A stretch of 64,000 nucleotides of DNA from Yinghuangia sp035454725. GTDB taxonomy: Bacteria > Actinomycetota > Actinomycetes > Streptomycetales > Streptomycetaceae. Both the position numbers and the translations under genes were made by a program. The notes under the pieces were generated by a model that was not told where the DNA came from, made no database searches, and saw nothing but the letters and a program-made list of their open reading frames with translations. The DNA lies in assembly GCF_051388935.1 (NCBI RefSeq), contig NZ_JBPKBI010000008.1, positions 186,001 to 250,000 on the forward strand, in the 5' to 3' direction. The stretch's first letter is position 1. Every line of letters starts with the position of its first letter. Positions 52,974 through 61,429 of this stretch are shown here, one piece after another.

Positions 52974-52989
52974 GGGCGCCTTCCTTGTT

Positions 52990-53046
52990 TGAACGCGTTC
53001 AGTTCGCGTGCCAGGAACTCTAGCCCGCAGTTTTGAACATGTTCAA
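52990..53046. promoter_or_regulatory. Two TGAAC-N2-GTTCA operator palindromes
   Basis: TGAACGCGTTCA (52990-53001) and TTGAACATGTTCAA (53033-53046) are perfect palindromes spaced about four helical turns (44 bp) apart. They flank the minus-strand -10 box of the membrane protein-DCC operon and lie before the VOC gene, so both directions could be controlled. Confidence 0.7.
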
Positions 53047-53093
53047 CCCGGGGTCGAGCATGGAATCGCCCGCGCGGGGGGAACGTCGCGCCC

Positions 53094-53492
53094 ATGGCGA
53101 GTGTGTGGACTGAACTGGTGATCGACTGCGCCAAACCGCGTGAGCTGGCGGATTTCTGGCGCGCGGTGCTGGAGTACGCCCACCTGGAGGAAGACCAGGA
53201 CGGCGACGTGCTGATCAGCGATGTGCACCGCACCCCCGAGGAGCGCCGCGAGGGCGGGCACCCGCCCCTTTTGTTCTTCATCCGCGTCCCCGACGGCCCC
53301 AAGAAGACCAAGAACCGGCTGCACCTGGACCTGACCCCGACCGACCGTCCGATGGCCGCCGAAGTCGAACGCGTCGTCGCCCTCGGCGCAGTCCGTGTCG
53401 ACGTCGGCCAGGGGGAACAAGAGGGCTGGGTCGTCCTGGCCGACCCGGAAGGCAACGAGTTCTGCGTGCTTCGCGGGCCGGCGGATCGCTGA
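53094..53492 (+). CDS. VOC superfamily (glyoxalase-like) protein
   Basis: 132 aa. Marks: MASVWTELVIDCAKPRELAD, FWRAVLEYAHLEEDQDGDVL, RLHLDLTPTDRPMAAEVERV and EQEGWVVLADPEGNEFCVLR. This is a single VOC module that would dimerise. The His/Glu metal ligands (HLDL, DPEGNEFC) are partly present. Its catalytic role is not clear; it could bind a small toxic compound. It is divergent from the membrane protein operon with shared operators. Confidence 0.85.
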   Translation: MASVWTELVIDCAKPRELADFWRAVLEYAHLEEDQDGDVLISDVHRTPEERREGGHPPLLFFIRVPDGPKKTKNRLHLDLTPTDRPMAAEVERVVALGAVRVDVGQGEQEGWVVLADPEGNEFCVLRGPADR

Positions 53493-53565
53493 CCGGATCG
53501 GCCGGCACGTGCCTGCGATGTCGATGAGTGTCGTCTCTCAACAACCGGCGTGAGGAGTCCATCCC

Positions 53566-54927
53566 ATGGCGCGTCCGAAGATCGTGGTGGTCGGCGGCGG
53601 GTTCGCCGGGGCCGAATGCCTGCATCGGCTGGAACGCAGGCTCGGCCCCGCCGAGGCGGATCTGCTGCTCGTCACGCCCACCGACTACCAGCTCTACCTG
53701 CCGCTTCTGCCGCACGTCGCCGCCGGCGTGCTGACGCCGCAGTCCGTCGCCGTGTCGCTGCGCCGCAGACTCCGAAGAACCCGCCTCCTGCCGGGCGCGG
53801 CCATCGGCGTCGACGTGCACGCCAAGGTGTGCGTGGTCCGGAAGACCACGGGCGAAGTGCTCGACGTGCCGTACGACCAGCTCGTACTCACGGCCGGGAG
53901 TACGACCCGTACGTTCGACATCCCGGGACTGTCGCAGTACGCCCTCGGCATGAAGACCCTCGCCCAGGCCGCCTATCTGCGCGACCATGTCATCGCCCAG
54001 CTCGACCTCGCCGCCGTCACCCAGGACGCCGCCGAGCGCGACGCGCGCCTGCGGTTCGTCGTGGTCGGCGGCGGCTACGCCGGCACCGAGACGGCGGCCT
54101 GCCTCCAGCGCCTGACCACCGCCGCCGCGCGACGGTACCCGCGCCTCGATCCGGCGCTGATCGAATGGCATCTGATCGACGTCGCCCCGAAGCTGCTGCC
54201 GGAACTCGGCGAGAAACTCGGGGCCAAGGCGATGATGATGCTGCGGCGCCGCGGGGTCGAGTTCTCCCTAGGAACCTCCGTGAGCTCGGTGGAGGCGACC
54301 TGCGTCACGCTCACCGACGGGCGGGTGCTGCCCACCCACACCCTCATCTGGACGGCCGGTGTCAAGGCCAGCCCGCTCGTGGACACCCTGTCGACCGAGA
54401 CGCTGCGCGGACGCCTCGTGGCCACGCCGGAGTTGACCGTGCCCGGCATCGACTCGGTCCTGGCCGCGGGCGACGCCGCCGCTGTTCCCGACCTCGCCAA
54501 GGGCGGCGACGCGGTCACCCCGCCGACCGCGCAGCACGCGCAGCGGCAGGGCAAAGTGCTCGCCGACAACGTGGTCGCAAGGCTGCACGGACGGCCGCTC
54601 AAGCCCTACTACCACCGCGATCTCGGCCTGGTCGTCGACCTGGGCGGCAAGGACGCGGTGTCCAAGCCGCTCGGTGTCGAACTGTCGGGCGTCCCGGCTC
54701 AGGCCGTCGCCCGGGGCTACCACGTGCTGTCGCTGCCGACCGTCACCGCGCGCACCCGCGTCCTGGTCAACTGGGCGCTCAACGCGACTGCGGGCGACGA
54801 CTTCGTGCGCACCGGCTTCCAGGCCGGACGGCCCGCGAGGCTCCAGGACTTCGAACAGACCGAGGCCTATCTCAGCACCGACCAAATTGCGCACCACGAA
54901 CGCCCGCAGGCGCGCAGGACCGGGTGA
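53566..54927 (+). CDS. ndh: Type II NADH dehydrogenase-like FAD oxidoreductase
   Basis: 453 aa. The FAD motif is IVVVGGGFAGAECLHRLERR at residues 6-25 and the NAD motif VVVGGGYAGTETAACLQRL near 164-182. DGRVLPTHTLIWTAGVKASP and SVLAAGDAAAVPDL are the usual second FAD contacts. It transfers electrons from NADH to menaquinone at the membrane without proton pumping. The start follows GAGGAGTCC. The C-terminal membrane-anchoring helix is weak, so it might be a soluble relative. Confidence 0.9.
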   Translation: MARPKIVVVGGGFAGAECLHRLERRLGPAEADLLLVTPTDYQLYLPLLPHVAAGVLTPQSVAVSLRRRLRRTRLLPGAAIGVDVHAKVCVVRKTTGEVLDVPYDQLVLTAGSTTRTFDIPGLSQYALGMKTLAQAAYLRDHVIAQLDLAAVTQDAAERDARLRFVVVGGGYAGTETAACLQRLTTAAARRYPRLDPALIEWHLIDVAPKLLPELGEKLGAKAMMMLRRRGVEFSLGTSVSSVEATCVTLTDGRVLPTHTLIWTAGVKASPLVDTLSTETLRGRLVATPELTVPGIDSVLAAGDAAAVPDLAKGGDAVTPPTAQHAQRQGKVLADNVVARLHGRPLKPYYHRDLGLVVDLGGKDAVSKPLGVELSGVPAQAVARGYHVLSLPTVTARTRVLVNWALNATAGDDFVRTGFQAGRPARLQDFEQTEAYLSTDQIAHHERPQARRTG

Positions 54928-55162
54928 GCCACGGCGGGGCGCGGGCGGGGTCGCGATCTCCGCGATCGTCGCGATTGTCACGGTTCTGAAATAGCGCGAC
55001 GGGGCGGGCGGTGGGACGCCATGATGAGTGACGGAAACACGTGATTGTCGGCCCCGGCCCGCCATCGGGGGCGTCGGGAACAGGGGCTTGTGAGGTACGG
55101 GTCGTGACCCGCCTCGGGGAAATTTCTGTCATTCCCGTCCAGGGGATATGCAGGGGGGAAGC

Positions 55163-56269
55163 ATGGAGGCTTGGCCGCCTCGCATGCCCACGCATGCGTG
55201 GAACCGCAGTCGCGCGGCATTAGTGGCACTCATCGCGGCGGTGGCGATGCTCGTCGCCTTGTCCGCGTGTCAAAAATCCGAGGTCACCGACGTGACCGGC
55301 ATTGCGGCCGGCGAGGTCGGGGAAGGCCCGTTCTCCGCCGACTTCGGGGCCGACGTCAAGGGGCTCACCGCCGCAGTGTCGACGGAAAAGCTCCGCGGCG
55401 ACACCCCGGGCCTGTTCGGCGGCACGAGAAACGCAAGCGTGTGCGACAAAGCGAAACTCGTCGAATTTCTTCTGACCAACGCGGTCCCGGCGACGCGTTG
55501 GGTGAAAGTCCTCAAGCTCGCCGACCGGGCCGCCATTCCGGAGTACGTCCGGAAGCTCACCCCGGTCGTGCTGCGTGTCGACACGCTCGTACGCAACCAC
55601 ACCATGGACACGTCGTTCGACGCGATTCTCCAAGCGGGTACGGCCGTGCTGGTCGACGAGTTCGGCATTCCCGTCGTCAAATGCAATTGCGGCAACCCGC
55701 TCACCCGAACGGACAAGGACGCGGGCCGGATCAGGCTCAAGACACCGGACGCGACCTGGAAGAACAAGGGCTCGAAACCCACGAGGATCGACAAGCCCAA
55801 GACCAAGGTGCCGAAGTTCCACATCGCCGACCTCCAGGCGCCCGACAGCGGAATCAACCGCACGCCGGGCACCGACGGCGAACAGGACGAGGCCGCGGAG
55901 GCGCCCGCCCCGCTGCCCGACCGGAGTGACGACAACGCGTTGTCGCCGTCCGGGTCGGGCACCGGTACCACGACCGACTCGCCGTCGGGCACGCCGACTT
56001 CGACCGGCGACGAGGGAACTCCGACCGGAACCGGAACGGTCGACGGGACACGGACGGCCACCGAGACCGGCCCGCCCACCGGCACAAGGACCAGTACGGC
56101 AACCGCAACAGCGACCGACGACGGCACGAGCGACAGCACCGACTACAGCACCGACGGCACCGACGGCACCGACGGCACGAGTGAACGCACCAGCACCGCG
56201 ACGAAGCCGATGACGGTCACCAAACCCGCCGGGGCGACGACACGGCCGAGGGTGACCGGATCACCGTGA
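55163..56269 (+). CDS. DUF6777-type lipoprotein with low-complexity tail
   Basis: 368 aa. The lipobox VAMLVALSAC ends the signal peptide. The conserved part includes GGTRNASVCDKAKLVEFLLT, IPEYVRKLTPVVLRVDTLVR and AGTAVLVDEFGIPVVKCNCG; these match proteins carrying the DUF6777 domain (from memory). After about residue 245 the chain is Thr/Ser/Gly/Asp-rich with repeats of DGT coded by repeated GACGGCACC triplets. GGGGGAAGC lies before ATG 55163. It is exposed at the cell surface; the function is unknown. Confidence 0.8.
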   Translation: MEAWPPRMPTHAWNRSRAALVALIAAVAMLVALSACQKSEVTDVTGIAAGEVGEGPFSADFGADVKGLTAAVSTEKLRGDTPGLFGGTRNASVCDKAKLVEFLLTNAVPATRWVKVLKLADRAAIPEYVRKLTPVVLRVDTLVRNHTMDTSFDAILQAGTAVLVDEFGIPVVKCNCGNPLTRTDKDAGRIRLKTPDATWKNKGSKPTRIDKPKTKVPKFHIADLQAPDSGINRTPGTDGEQDEAAEAPAPLPDRSDDNALSPSGSGTGTTTDSPSGTPTSTGDEGTPTGTGTVDGTRTATETGPPTGTRTSTATATATDDGTSDSTDYSTDGTDGTDGTSERTSTATKPMTVTKPAGATTRPRVTGSP

Positions 56270-56334
56270 GGCGTCGGCCGCCGTGTGCGTCACCGGCTGC
56301 CTGACGGTGCCGGCGGCATTCGGGGAACAGCGAA

Positions 56335-56374
56335 CGGGCCCTGGACGGAGGAGAGTTCCTCCGTCCAGGGCCCG
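56335..56374. terminator. Strong bidirectional terminator
   Basis: Perfect 18-bp arms (CGGGCCCTGGACGGAGGA and its complement) with a GAGT loop lie between the convergent DUF6777 and Ro60 genes. Confidence 0.85.
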
Positions 56375-56391
56375 CTGCACGTGGGGCAGTG

Positions 56392-57987
56392 TCACTCCCA
56401 CGGCCACCCGGCGTCGAAGCCCCGGTCGAGCAGGTCCAGCAACGTGAAGAGCTTGTCGCTGAATCCGCCGATCTCGTGCCGGTTGGGTGTGCCCGCGGCG
56501 ACCACCGTCGGTGCGTAACCGGATGTGTTGACGCCGAACATCGGCACGGACGCCGGGATCGCCTCCGACACCGACAGCCCTTCGGCGTGTGTACCCGCGT
56601 ACCGGAACGCCTGCATGTCGGAGACAAGCACGACCCGGTCATGCCCGTCGTACGCGGCCCGGAGCGCGCGTACCGTCTCCGTGCCGTGCCCCACCTCGCC
56701 GTTGCGTCGGCAGAAAGCCTCGACGTCGCGCAGCACCGAACCGCCGCGCGCGTGCACGCGGTGGGTGAACTGCCCGTCCGCGAACCCGACGAGGTCCACC
56801 TCGGCCCCGCGGTGCGCGAGGGCGACGCCGAAGAGCGCGCCGATGTCCGAGTGGGTCACCGTCGAACGCGCCGACACCCGCGACGACATGCTGCCCGACG
56901 TGTCGACGAGCACCAGCGTGCGGCCCGGCAGCGCCGGGAGGTTCGCCGTCGACGCGGCGAGCGCCTTGTCGAGCGCGTGGCCCCAGCGCTGCGACGGCGC
57001 GCTGCGGTACGCGGACAGGAAGCGGTACGGGAACAGCCGCGAAGCGCGGATCGCCGCAGGGTCCGCGATACGCCGCGCCACTTGCTCGGCCACCTCGTCC
57101 GAGACGCCCGCCTCGTCGAGGTTGCGCAGGTTGCGGATGAGCGCCATCACGCCCATCGACGGCAGAATCGCCTCCCACAGCCGGTCCTTGGGGATCCGCC
57201 GGCCGGCGAGCGACAGGACGTCCTCCCACGTCATACCGGCATCGCGGAGCCGGTCGGCGTCCAGCAGCACGGCCGGGTCGTCCTCCGCCGCCGCGCGCAG
57301 CGCGCGGTTCGCGGCGATCATCCGCAACTGGGCGGGGACTTCGTCACCACGCCCGTGCCGACGGTCGATCGCGTGCCGGAACAACGCGCCCTGCCAGGGC
57401 TTTTCGGCCGCGGGTGCGGCGTGCGTCAGCTCCAGCACGTCGGCGAACCGGAAACTCCGGGCGGCCGTGTCGTACTTCAGCAGCGCCCGCTCGGTGTACA
57501 GCCGCGCCGCTGCGTCGGCGACACCGCGCTTGACCGGCTTCGGCAGGCTGCGCCCGTGCGTCGACGTCCAGTATGCCAGCAACTCGCCCGGCTCGTCGGG
57601 GCGTTGCAGTGCGGCGTCGATGATCGCCCGGTTCATGCCGTGCCGGCCGAGCGTCAGCCGCGCGAAGACCGCCTCGGCCGCCGCCACGAGTGCCGCGGAA
57701 CGCATGCCCGCCGCATCGCGCAGCCAGCCGACGAACCCGACCATCCACAACGGGTCTTCGGCCGCGACGTCGTGGACCAGATCGCGGAACCGGCGGTCGC
57801 GCTCGTCCGCGGTCTCGTAGAACGACGCCTCGCCGACCATGTTGGTGAGTGCGAACAGCACCAGTTCGCCGCGCGGTTCGCGCAGATACGCGGCGCCGCC
57901 CTCGAACGTCCGGGTCGTGGGCACGCGCATCGTGGTCCGCACCGGGCCGACGGGCGGCCGGGCGACATGCCGGTTGAACTTGGCCAT
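56392..57987 (-). CDS. rsr: TROVE-vWA protein, Ro60 homologue (Rsr)
   Basis: 531 aa. The TROVE HEAT-repeat ring covers about 20-340: REPRGELVLFALTNMVGEAS, WMVGFVGWLRDAAGMRSAAL, LLKYDTAARSFRFADVLELT and AILPSMGVMALIRNLRNLDE. The vWA domain follows, with the MIDAS site VLVDTSGSMSSR near 360. Ro60/Rsr binds Y RNAs and misfolded RNAs and in bacteria works with RNases in RNA decay and stress survival. GGGGGGATTCC precedes the ATG. Two Y-RNA-like structures lie directly upstream on the same strand, as in other rsr loci. Confidence 0.95.
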   Translation of the reverse strand: MAKFNRHVARPPVGPVRTTMRVPTTRTFEGGAAYLREPRGELVLFALTNMVGEASFYETADERDRRFRDLVHDVAAEDPLWMVGFVGWLRDAAGMRSAALVAAAEAVFARLTLGRHGMNRAIIDAALQRPDEPGELLAYWTSTHGRSLPKPVKRGVADAAARLYTERALLKYDTAARSFRFADVLELTHAAPAAEKPWQGALFRHAIDRRHGRGDEVPAQLRMIAANRALRAAAEDDPAVLLDADRLRDAGMTWEDVLSLAGRRIPKDRLWEAILPSMGVMALIRNLRNLDEAGVSDEVAEQVARRIADPAAIRASRLFPYRFLSAYRSAPSQRWGHALDKALAASTANLPALPGRTLVLVDTSGSMSSRVSARSTVTHSDIGALFGVALAHRGAEVDLVGFADGQFTHRVHARGGSVLRDVEAFCRRNGEVGHGTETVRALRAAYDGHDRVVLVSDMQAFRYAGTHAEGLSVSEAIPASVPMFGVNTSGYAPTVVAAGTPNRHEIGGFSDKLFTLLDLLDRGFDAGWPWE

Positions 57988-58024
57988 GTGGAATCCCCCC
58001 GTGGGAGTTGAATACGGGGGGCGT

Positions 58025-58172
58025 CGCGGGGGTGCCCGAGATCCGAGCGGCTCCGGAACAAACGTGCTCTGCCTTTGAGCTACCGCCGGGTTGCCCCGAC
58101 GACCGGGACTCGAACCCGGAACCTCGCCATTATCAGTGGAAGTAACCGATGCCTGCGCACCGGGCACCCGCG
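58025..58172 (-). ncRNA. yrlA: Y RNA 1, with circularly permuted tRNA-like module (YrlA-like)
   Basis: The basal stem pairs GGGTGCCCG (58169-58161) with CGGGCACCC (58038-58030). After an asymmetric internal loop, a second stem GGCATCGG/CCGGAGCC (58153-58146 with 58056-58049) has one A-A mismatch. Enclosed, 5' to 3', are an anticodon-like hairpin CCA-CTGATAA-TGG (58139-58127), a T arm CCGGG-TTCGAGT-CCCGG (58119-58103), an acceptor-like stem GTCGGG/CCCGGC closed by GCAA (58100-58085), and a D arm GCTC-AAAGGCA-GAGC (58080-58066). All these are perfect or near perfect. It matches the known tRNA mimicry of bacterial Y RNAs and precedes the Ro60 gene by about 40 bp. Confidence 0.8.
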
Positions 58173-58177
58173 CCCGC

Positions 58178-58246
58178 CCTCCCGAGATCGGAAGCGGCCC
58201 CGGCTTTTTCGTGGAATGAAGTAACCGGGACCTGCGCACCGGGAGG
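58178..58246 (-). ncRNA. Y RNA 2, short form without tRNA-like module
   Basis: The basal stem CCTCCCG/CGGGAGG (58246-58240 with 58184-58178) differs in sequence from Y RNA 1 but keeps pairing. The internal loop begins with the same GTGCGCA and its 3' side again contains GATCT. The next stem GGTCCCGGTT/AGCCGGGGCC (58232-58223 with 58205-58196) covaries with that of Y RNA 1. Instead of the tRNA-like module there is a 17-nt loop starting ACTTCATTCCACG and ending AAAA. It lies only about 6 nt before Y RNA 1, so they may share a transcript. Confidence 0.6.
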
Positions 58247-58271
58247 TGCGTACAAGCCGGCGAAGTCCTCC

Positions 58272-58291
58272 GCCCGGGTGGCCACCCGGGC
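58272..58291. terminator. Perfect palindrome upstream of the Y RNA pair
   Basis: GCCCGGGTGGCCACCCGGGC is a 20-bp perfect palindrome about 190 bp after the amidohydrolase stop codon. It may be a terminator separating that gene from the Y RNAs, or a regulatory palindrome. Confidence 0.4.
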
Positions 58292-58483
58292 GAGTCCCTC
58301 GCGCCTTGCTCTGCACCGATGTTCGGGGATCACCAGCCGCCTGTCGACCTGTTTTCGCGCACGTCCGAGCGCGTTGCCCGGCCGTCCGGCGCGTCACCGG
58401 CGTGCCGTGTCCGCCCGGTGCGGGACGCCTTTGGGGTCGCGGGAGCGGCGGGCGGTCGGGGCGCACACCGCCGGTCGGCCGGG

Positions 58484-59359
58484 TCAGGTCCCGGGCGGCG
58501 GATCCAGTCCCAGGACGCGTGCGGCGTTGCCGCTGAGGAATTGCGGCCACACCTCGTCCTTGAAGCCGACTGACGGCAGTTCGCCGAAGATGCGGTCGAG
58601 GGTGAGCCCCATCGGGAAGTAGCCCGCGTACAGAATCTTGTGGGCGCCACGGGTGTTGGCGTAGTCGACGATCGCCTGCGGGTAGTAGCGCGGGGCGAAG
58701 GCCGACGTCGAGTAGTACAGGTTGGGCCACTTGATCATGAGCTTGACGGCCAGGTCGACCCACGGCTCGCAGCCGTGGCGGGTGACCATCACCAAGTCCG
58801 GGAAGTCGTACATGACTTCGTCGATGCGTTCGACGTGTTGGGCGGCGAACCTCAGGCGGGGGCCCGGGACTCCGGCGCAGACGAAGATCGGGATGCCCAG
58901 TTCCACGCACTTGGCGTAGACCGGGTACATCTTCTTGTCGTCGATCGGCACCTGCGGAAAGGTTCCCGACGGAAAGCAGCCCACCGCCCGGGTCCCGAAC
59001 TCCTCATGCTCGCGGACGAGTTGCCGGATGCCTTCCATGCCTGTGTTGGGGTCGACGGTCGACGACGCGACGAAACGCCCCGGGTGGCGGCGCAGCGCCT
59101 CGCGCGAGGTATCGTCGCCGACGCCGATCATGCCCTGCCGGATGCCGAAGCGGTCCATCTCGTGGAGGGTGAACGCCACCGGATCGTCGGTGGGCAGGTC
59201 CTTGGGCACGCCCTTGAACATGAACTCGGCCGGGAAATGGAAGGATTCGCGCGACTCGCGGTCCTTGGTCTGCCTGCGGATGAACGCGTACTGGTCCCAA
59301 CCCTTGTGCGGGAAGCCGATCATCGTGTCGATGACCGGGACATCGGTGGGGAAGGCCAT
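58484..59359 (-). CDS. Amidohydrolase family protein (amidohydrolase_2)
   Basis: 291 aa. It begins MAFPTDVPVIDTMIGFPHKG and has RFVASSTVDPNTGMEGIRQL, GIPIFVCAGVPGPRLRFAAQ, VMVTRHGCEPWVDLAVKLMI and GAHKILYAGYFPMGLTLDRI. This is the ACMSD/gamma-resorcylate decarboxylase-like TIM barrel, but the N-terminal HxH metal pair is replaced by DTMIG and the usual D near ILYAGYF is not obvious. Metal binding may thus be weak or changed. GGAGGACGG precedes the ATG. It lies 68 bp after the second amidohydrolase gene. Confidence 0.85.
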   Translation of the reverse strand: MAFPTDVPVIDTMIGFPHKGWDQYAFIRRQTKDRESRESFHFPAEFMFKGVPKDLPTDDPVAFTLHEMDRFGIRQGMIGVGDDTSREALRRHPGRFVASSTVDPNTGMEGIRQLVREHEEFGTRAVGCFPSGTFPQVPIDDKKMYPVYAKCVELGIPIFVCAGVPGPRLRFAAQHVERIDEVMYDFPDLVMVTRHGCEPWVDLAVKLMIKWPNLYYSTSAFAPRYYPQAIVDYANTRGAHKILYAGYFPMGLTLDRIFGELPSVGFKDEVWPQFLSGNAARVLGLDPPPGT

Positions 59360-59427
59360 GTGCCCGTCCTCCTGTCCTCCGGCCGAGCGGCCGTCGGGTC
59401 GTCGAGTGCGGCGGGTGCCGTTGCTTG

Positions 59428-60606
59428 TCAGGGGAGGCGGGTGACCAGCGACTCGGCGTTGGTGCGCATCACCCGGATCTGCTCCTCGTCCAAGTAGCCG
59501 GCCTGCTCCAGGTCCTTCACGAAGTTCAGCGGCTGCGCGATGCCTTCGGTGTGCGGCCAGTCGGACCCCAGCATGATCCGGTCCACGCCGATCACCTCCC
59601 GCAGGCGGGTGAGGTCGTTCTCGTGGAACGGCGACACCCACACGTGGCGGCGCAGCGTCTCACGCGGGTCCTCCGGCCATGCGTGCGGCTGCTGGCTGTA
59701 CGACTTCTTCAGCCGCTGGAACAGCGGCGGGATCCAGTCGGCACCGGTCTCGATCGCCGCGATGCGAAGCCGGGGGTGGCGGGCGAGAACGCCGTTCGCA
59801 AGCAGAGCGGCGATGGTGTCCGCAATGGCATCCGGGCTCAGCAGGCCGCGCATCGGCGTCGCACGGAACGCCTCCATCTCCTGGGACTCGCCCCACCACG
59901 AGATCAGTTCGGTGTACGCGCTGTCACCGCCGTGGTAGACGATCGTGATGCCCGCCTCGGCGGCGCGCGCCCAGAACGGCTCGAAGACCGGGTCGCCGGG
60001 GGAGGCCCAGCCGCGCGCGGTGCGGATCGGGCCGTACTGCATGACGATGAGCCGGGCGTCCTGGGCCAGCGCCCAGTCCAACTCGGCGACGGCGTTGTCC
60101 GGATCGGCGAGCGTGAGGTACGGCGCTGCGAAGATGCGTTCCCTGTAGGCGAACCCCCAGTCCTCCAGGAGCCACCGGTTGAAGGCCCGGAACGCGGCGC
60201 ACAGCGCGGGGATGTCGTGGATCAGCGCCTGTTCCATGCCGACTCCCAGAGTCGGGAAGAACAGCGCGCCCGCCAGGCCGAGTTCGTCCATCGCGAGCAG
60301 TCGCGCGTCGCGGTCGCGGTAGGCGGGGCGCGGGGGTTCGAGCTCGCCGAACTGCTCGACGAGCGAGCCCTCCGCGGTGCCGCGGAACCACTTCTCCAGG
60401 ACGCCGGGCCGCGCGAGCCGGGAGAATGTCGGGTCGGGAATGAACCTGTTGACCTTGCCGCCAACCAACAGCCGTGTCTTGCCGTCGACCTGCGCCCATT
60501 GCATGCAGCGCTTGCGATAGGCCGGTTCCAGGTGTCGGGTGAAGGCGTCCGTTGCCTCGTAGTAGTGGTTGTCCGCGTCGAACGCTTGGAATCCGTCGGG
60601 CAACAC
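59428..60606 (-). CDS. Amidohydrolase family protein (amidohydrolase_2)
   Basis: 392 aa. The start VLPDGFQAFDADNHYYEATD has DxDNH in place of the HxH motif, as in many actinobacterial family members. GITIVYHGGDSAYTELISWW, RLRIAAIETGADWIPPLFQR, HENDLTRLREVIGVDRIMLG and SDWPHTEG carry His, Glu and Asp metal ligands. AAAGGGGGC lies before the GTG. The two amidohydrolases form an operon and may act on decarboxylation or hydrolysis of aromatic or sterol-ring-derived acids (inferred only from family). Confidence 0.9.
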   Translation of the reverse strand: MLPDGFQAFDADNHYYEATDAFTRHLEPAYRKRCMQWAQVDGKTRLLVGGKVNRFIPDPTFSRLARPGVLEKWFRGTAEGSLVEQFGELEPPRPAYRDRDARLLAMDELGLAGALFFPTLGVGMEQALIHDIPALCAAFRAFNRWLLEDWGFAYRERIFAAPYLTLADPDNAVAELDWALAQDARLIVMQYGPIRTARGWASPGDPVFEPFWARAAEAGITIVYHGGDSAYTELISWWGESQEMEAFRATPMRGLLSPDAIADTIAALLANGVLARHPRLRIAAIETGADWIPPLFQRLKKSYSQQPHAWPEDPRETLRRHVWVSPFHENDLTRLREVIGVDRIMLGSDWPHTEGIAQPLNFVKDLEQAGYLDEEQIRVMRTNAESLVTRLP

Positions 60607-60795
60607 GCTTGCCCCCTTTAAGCGTTGTGTGTGCCACCGGGTATCTCAGGACGCGCTGAAACTAGAACACGATTCCTGTTTGGGTCAATGGTCAGGACGC
60701 CCGGAGTGGCGTCGGAAGTCATAGGACCGGGGCGAGGGAGGCGGGCCCGTCTCCCATGGGGGACAGGGGAGTTCGGTCCGGACGGGCCGGCCGGC

Positions 60796-61416
60796 TCAGG
60801 TGCCGGCGAAGACGCGGCGCGTCACGCGTTCGAGGTCGGCGAAGGCGTCGGGCCATGCCTTGCGGCCGGTCACCCACGACATGAGCCCGGTGAGCACCAC
60901 GGCCTGCACGGCCACGCGGATCGTCCGCACGTCGTCGTCCGGCATGCCGTGCATCAGCGCCGCCATCGCCTCGTCCGACGACGCCTGCATGCGTGCGATC
61001 ATCTCGCTCGCGTACGGATCGGCCGAGGACACCAGCGCGACGGCCAGCCGCGCGAATTGCGGGTTCCGCTGAAAAGCCCGCAGCTCACGCTGGGCATAAC
61101 GCAGGACGCGCTCCTCGGCGGTCGTCCCGGCGAGCGCGCGCCCCCGGCCGGTCTGCATCTCGGCCACGACCCGGCGCGTCAGGCGCTCCTGCCAGTCGGC
61201 GACGGCTGCCGCGAGCAGGTGCTCCTTGGAGGAGAAGTAGCGGTAGATCGTGCCGAGCGACACGCCGGAACGTGCGGTGACGTCCCGCATCTGCAACGCG
61301 TCGGGGCCGACCTCGGCGACGAGTTCGATGACCGCATCGGTGATGCGGCGGTGCCGGTCGAGTTGGGCGCGCGTCATGGACTCCAGGGCACGGGGCGGGA
61401 GTTCACTTGTCGGCAC
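60796..61416 (-). CDS. TetR family regulator
   Basis: 206 aa from GTG 61416; on the minus strand TAGAAT lies 7 nt before it (61424-61429), so it is leaderless. The HTH is RITDAVIELVAEVGPDALQM, RDVTARSGVSLGTIYRYFSS. The C-terminal part LLAAAVADWQERLTRRVVAE, RNPQFARLAVALVSSADPYA resembles KstR-like regulators of steroid or lipid catabolism. It is upstream of and co-directional with the amidohydrolase operon and probably controls it. Confidence 0.9.
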   Translation of the reverse strand: MPTSELPPRALESMTRAQLDRHRRITDAVIELVAEVGPDALQMRDVTARSGVSLGTIYRYFSSKEHLLAAAVADWQERLTRRVVAEMQTGRGRALAGTTAEERVLRYAQRELRAFQRNPQFARLAVALVSSADPYASEMIARMQASSDEAMAALMHGMPDDDVRTIRVAVQAVVLTGLMSWVTGRKAWPDAFADLERVTRRVFAGT

Positions 61417-61423
61417 GGGAGGG

Positions 61424-61429
61424 ATTCTA
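61424..61429 (-). promoter_or_regulatory. -10 box of a leaderless promoter
   Basis: TAGAAT on the minus strand, 7 nt before the GTG of the TetR gene. Confidence 0.6.

Noticed and set aside
58066..58139. A normal tRNA gene (Ile-like) upstream of the Ro60 gene
   Set aside because: The T arm precedes the D arm and the acceptor-like strands are joined by a tetraloop, so it cannot be a standard tRNA; it fits a Y RNA module.
58272..58291. The 20-bp palindrome as part of a third Y RNA
   Set aside because: It lacks the shared GTGCGCA and CGGTTACTTC blocks and folds on itself.
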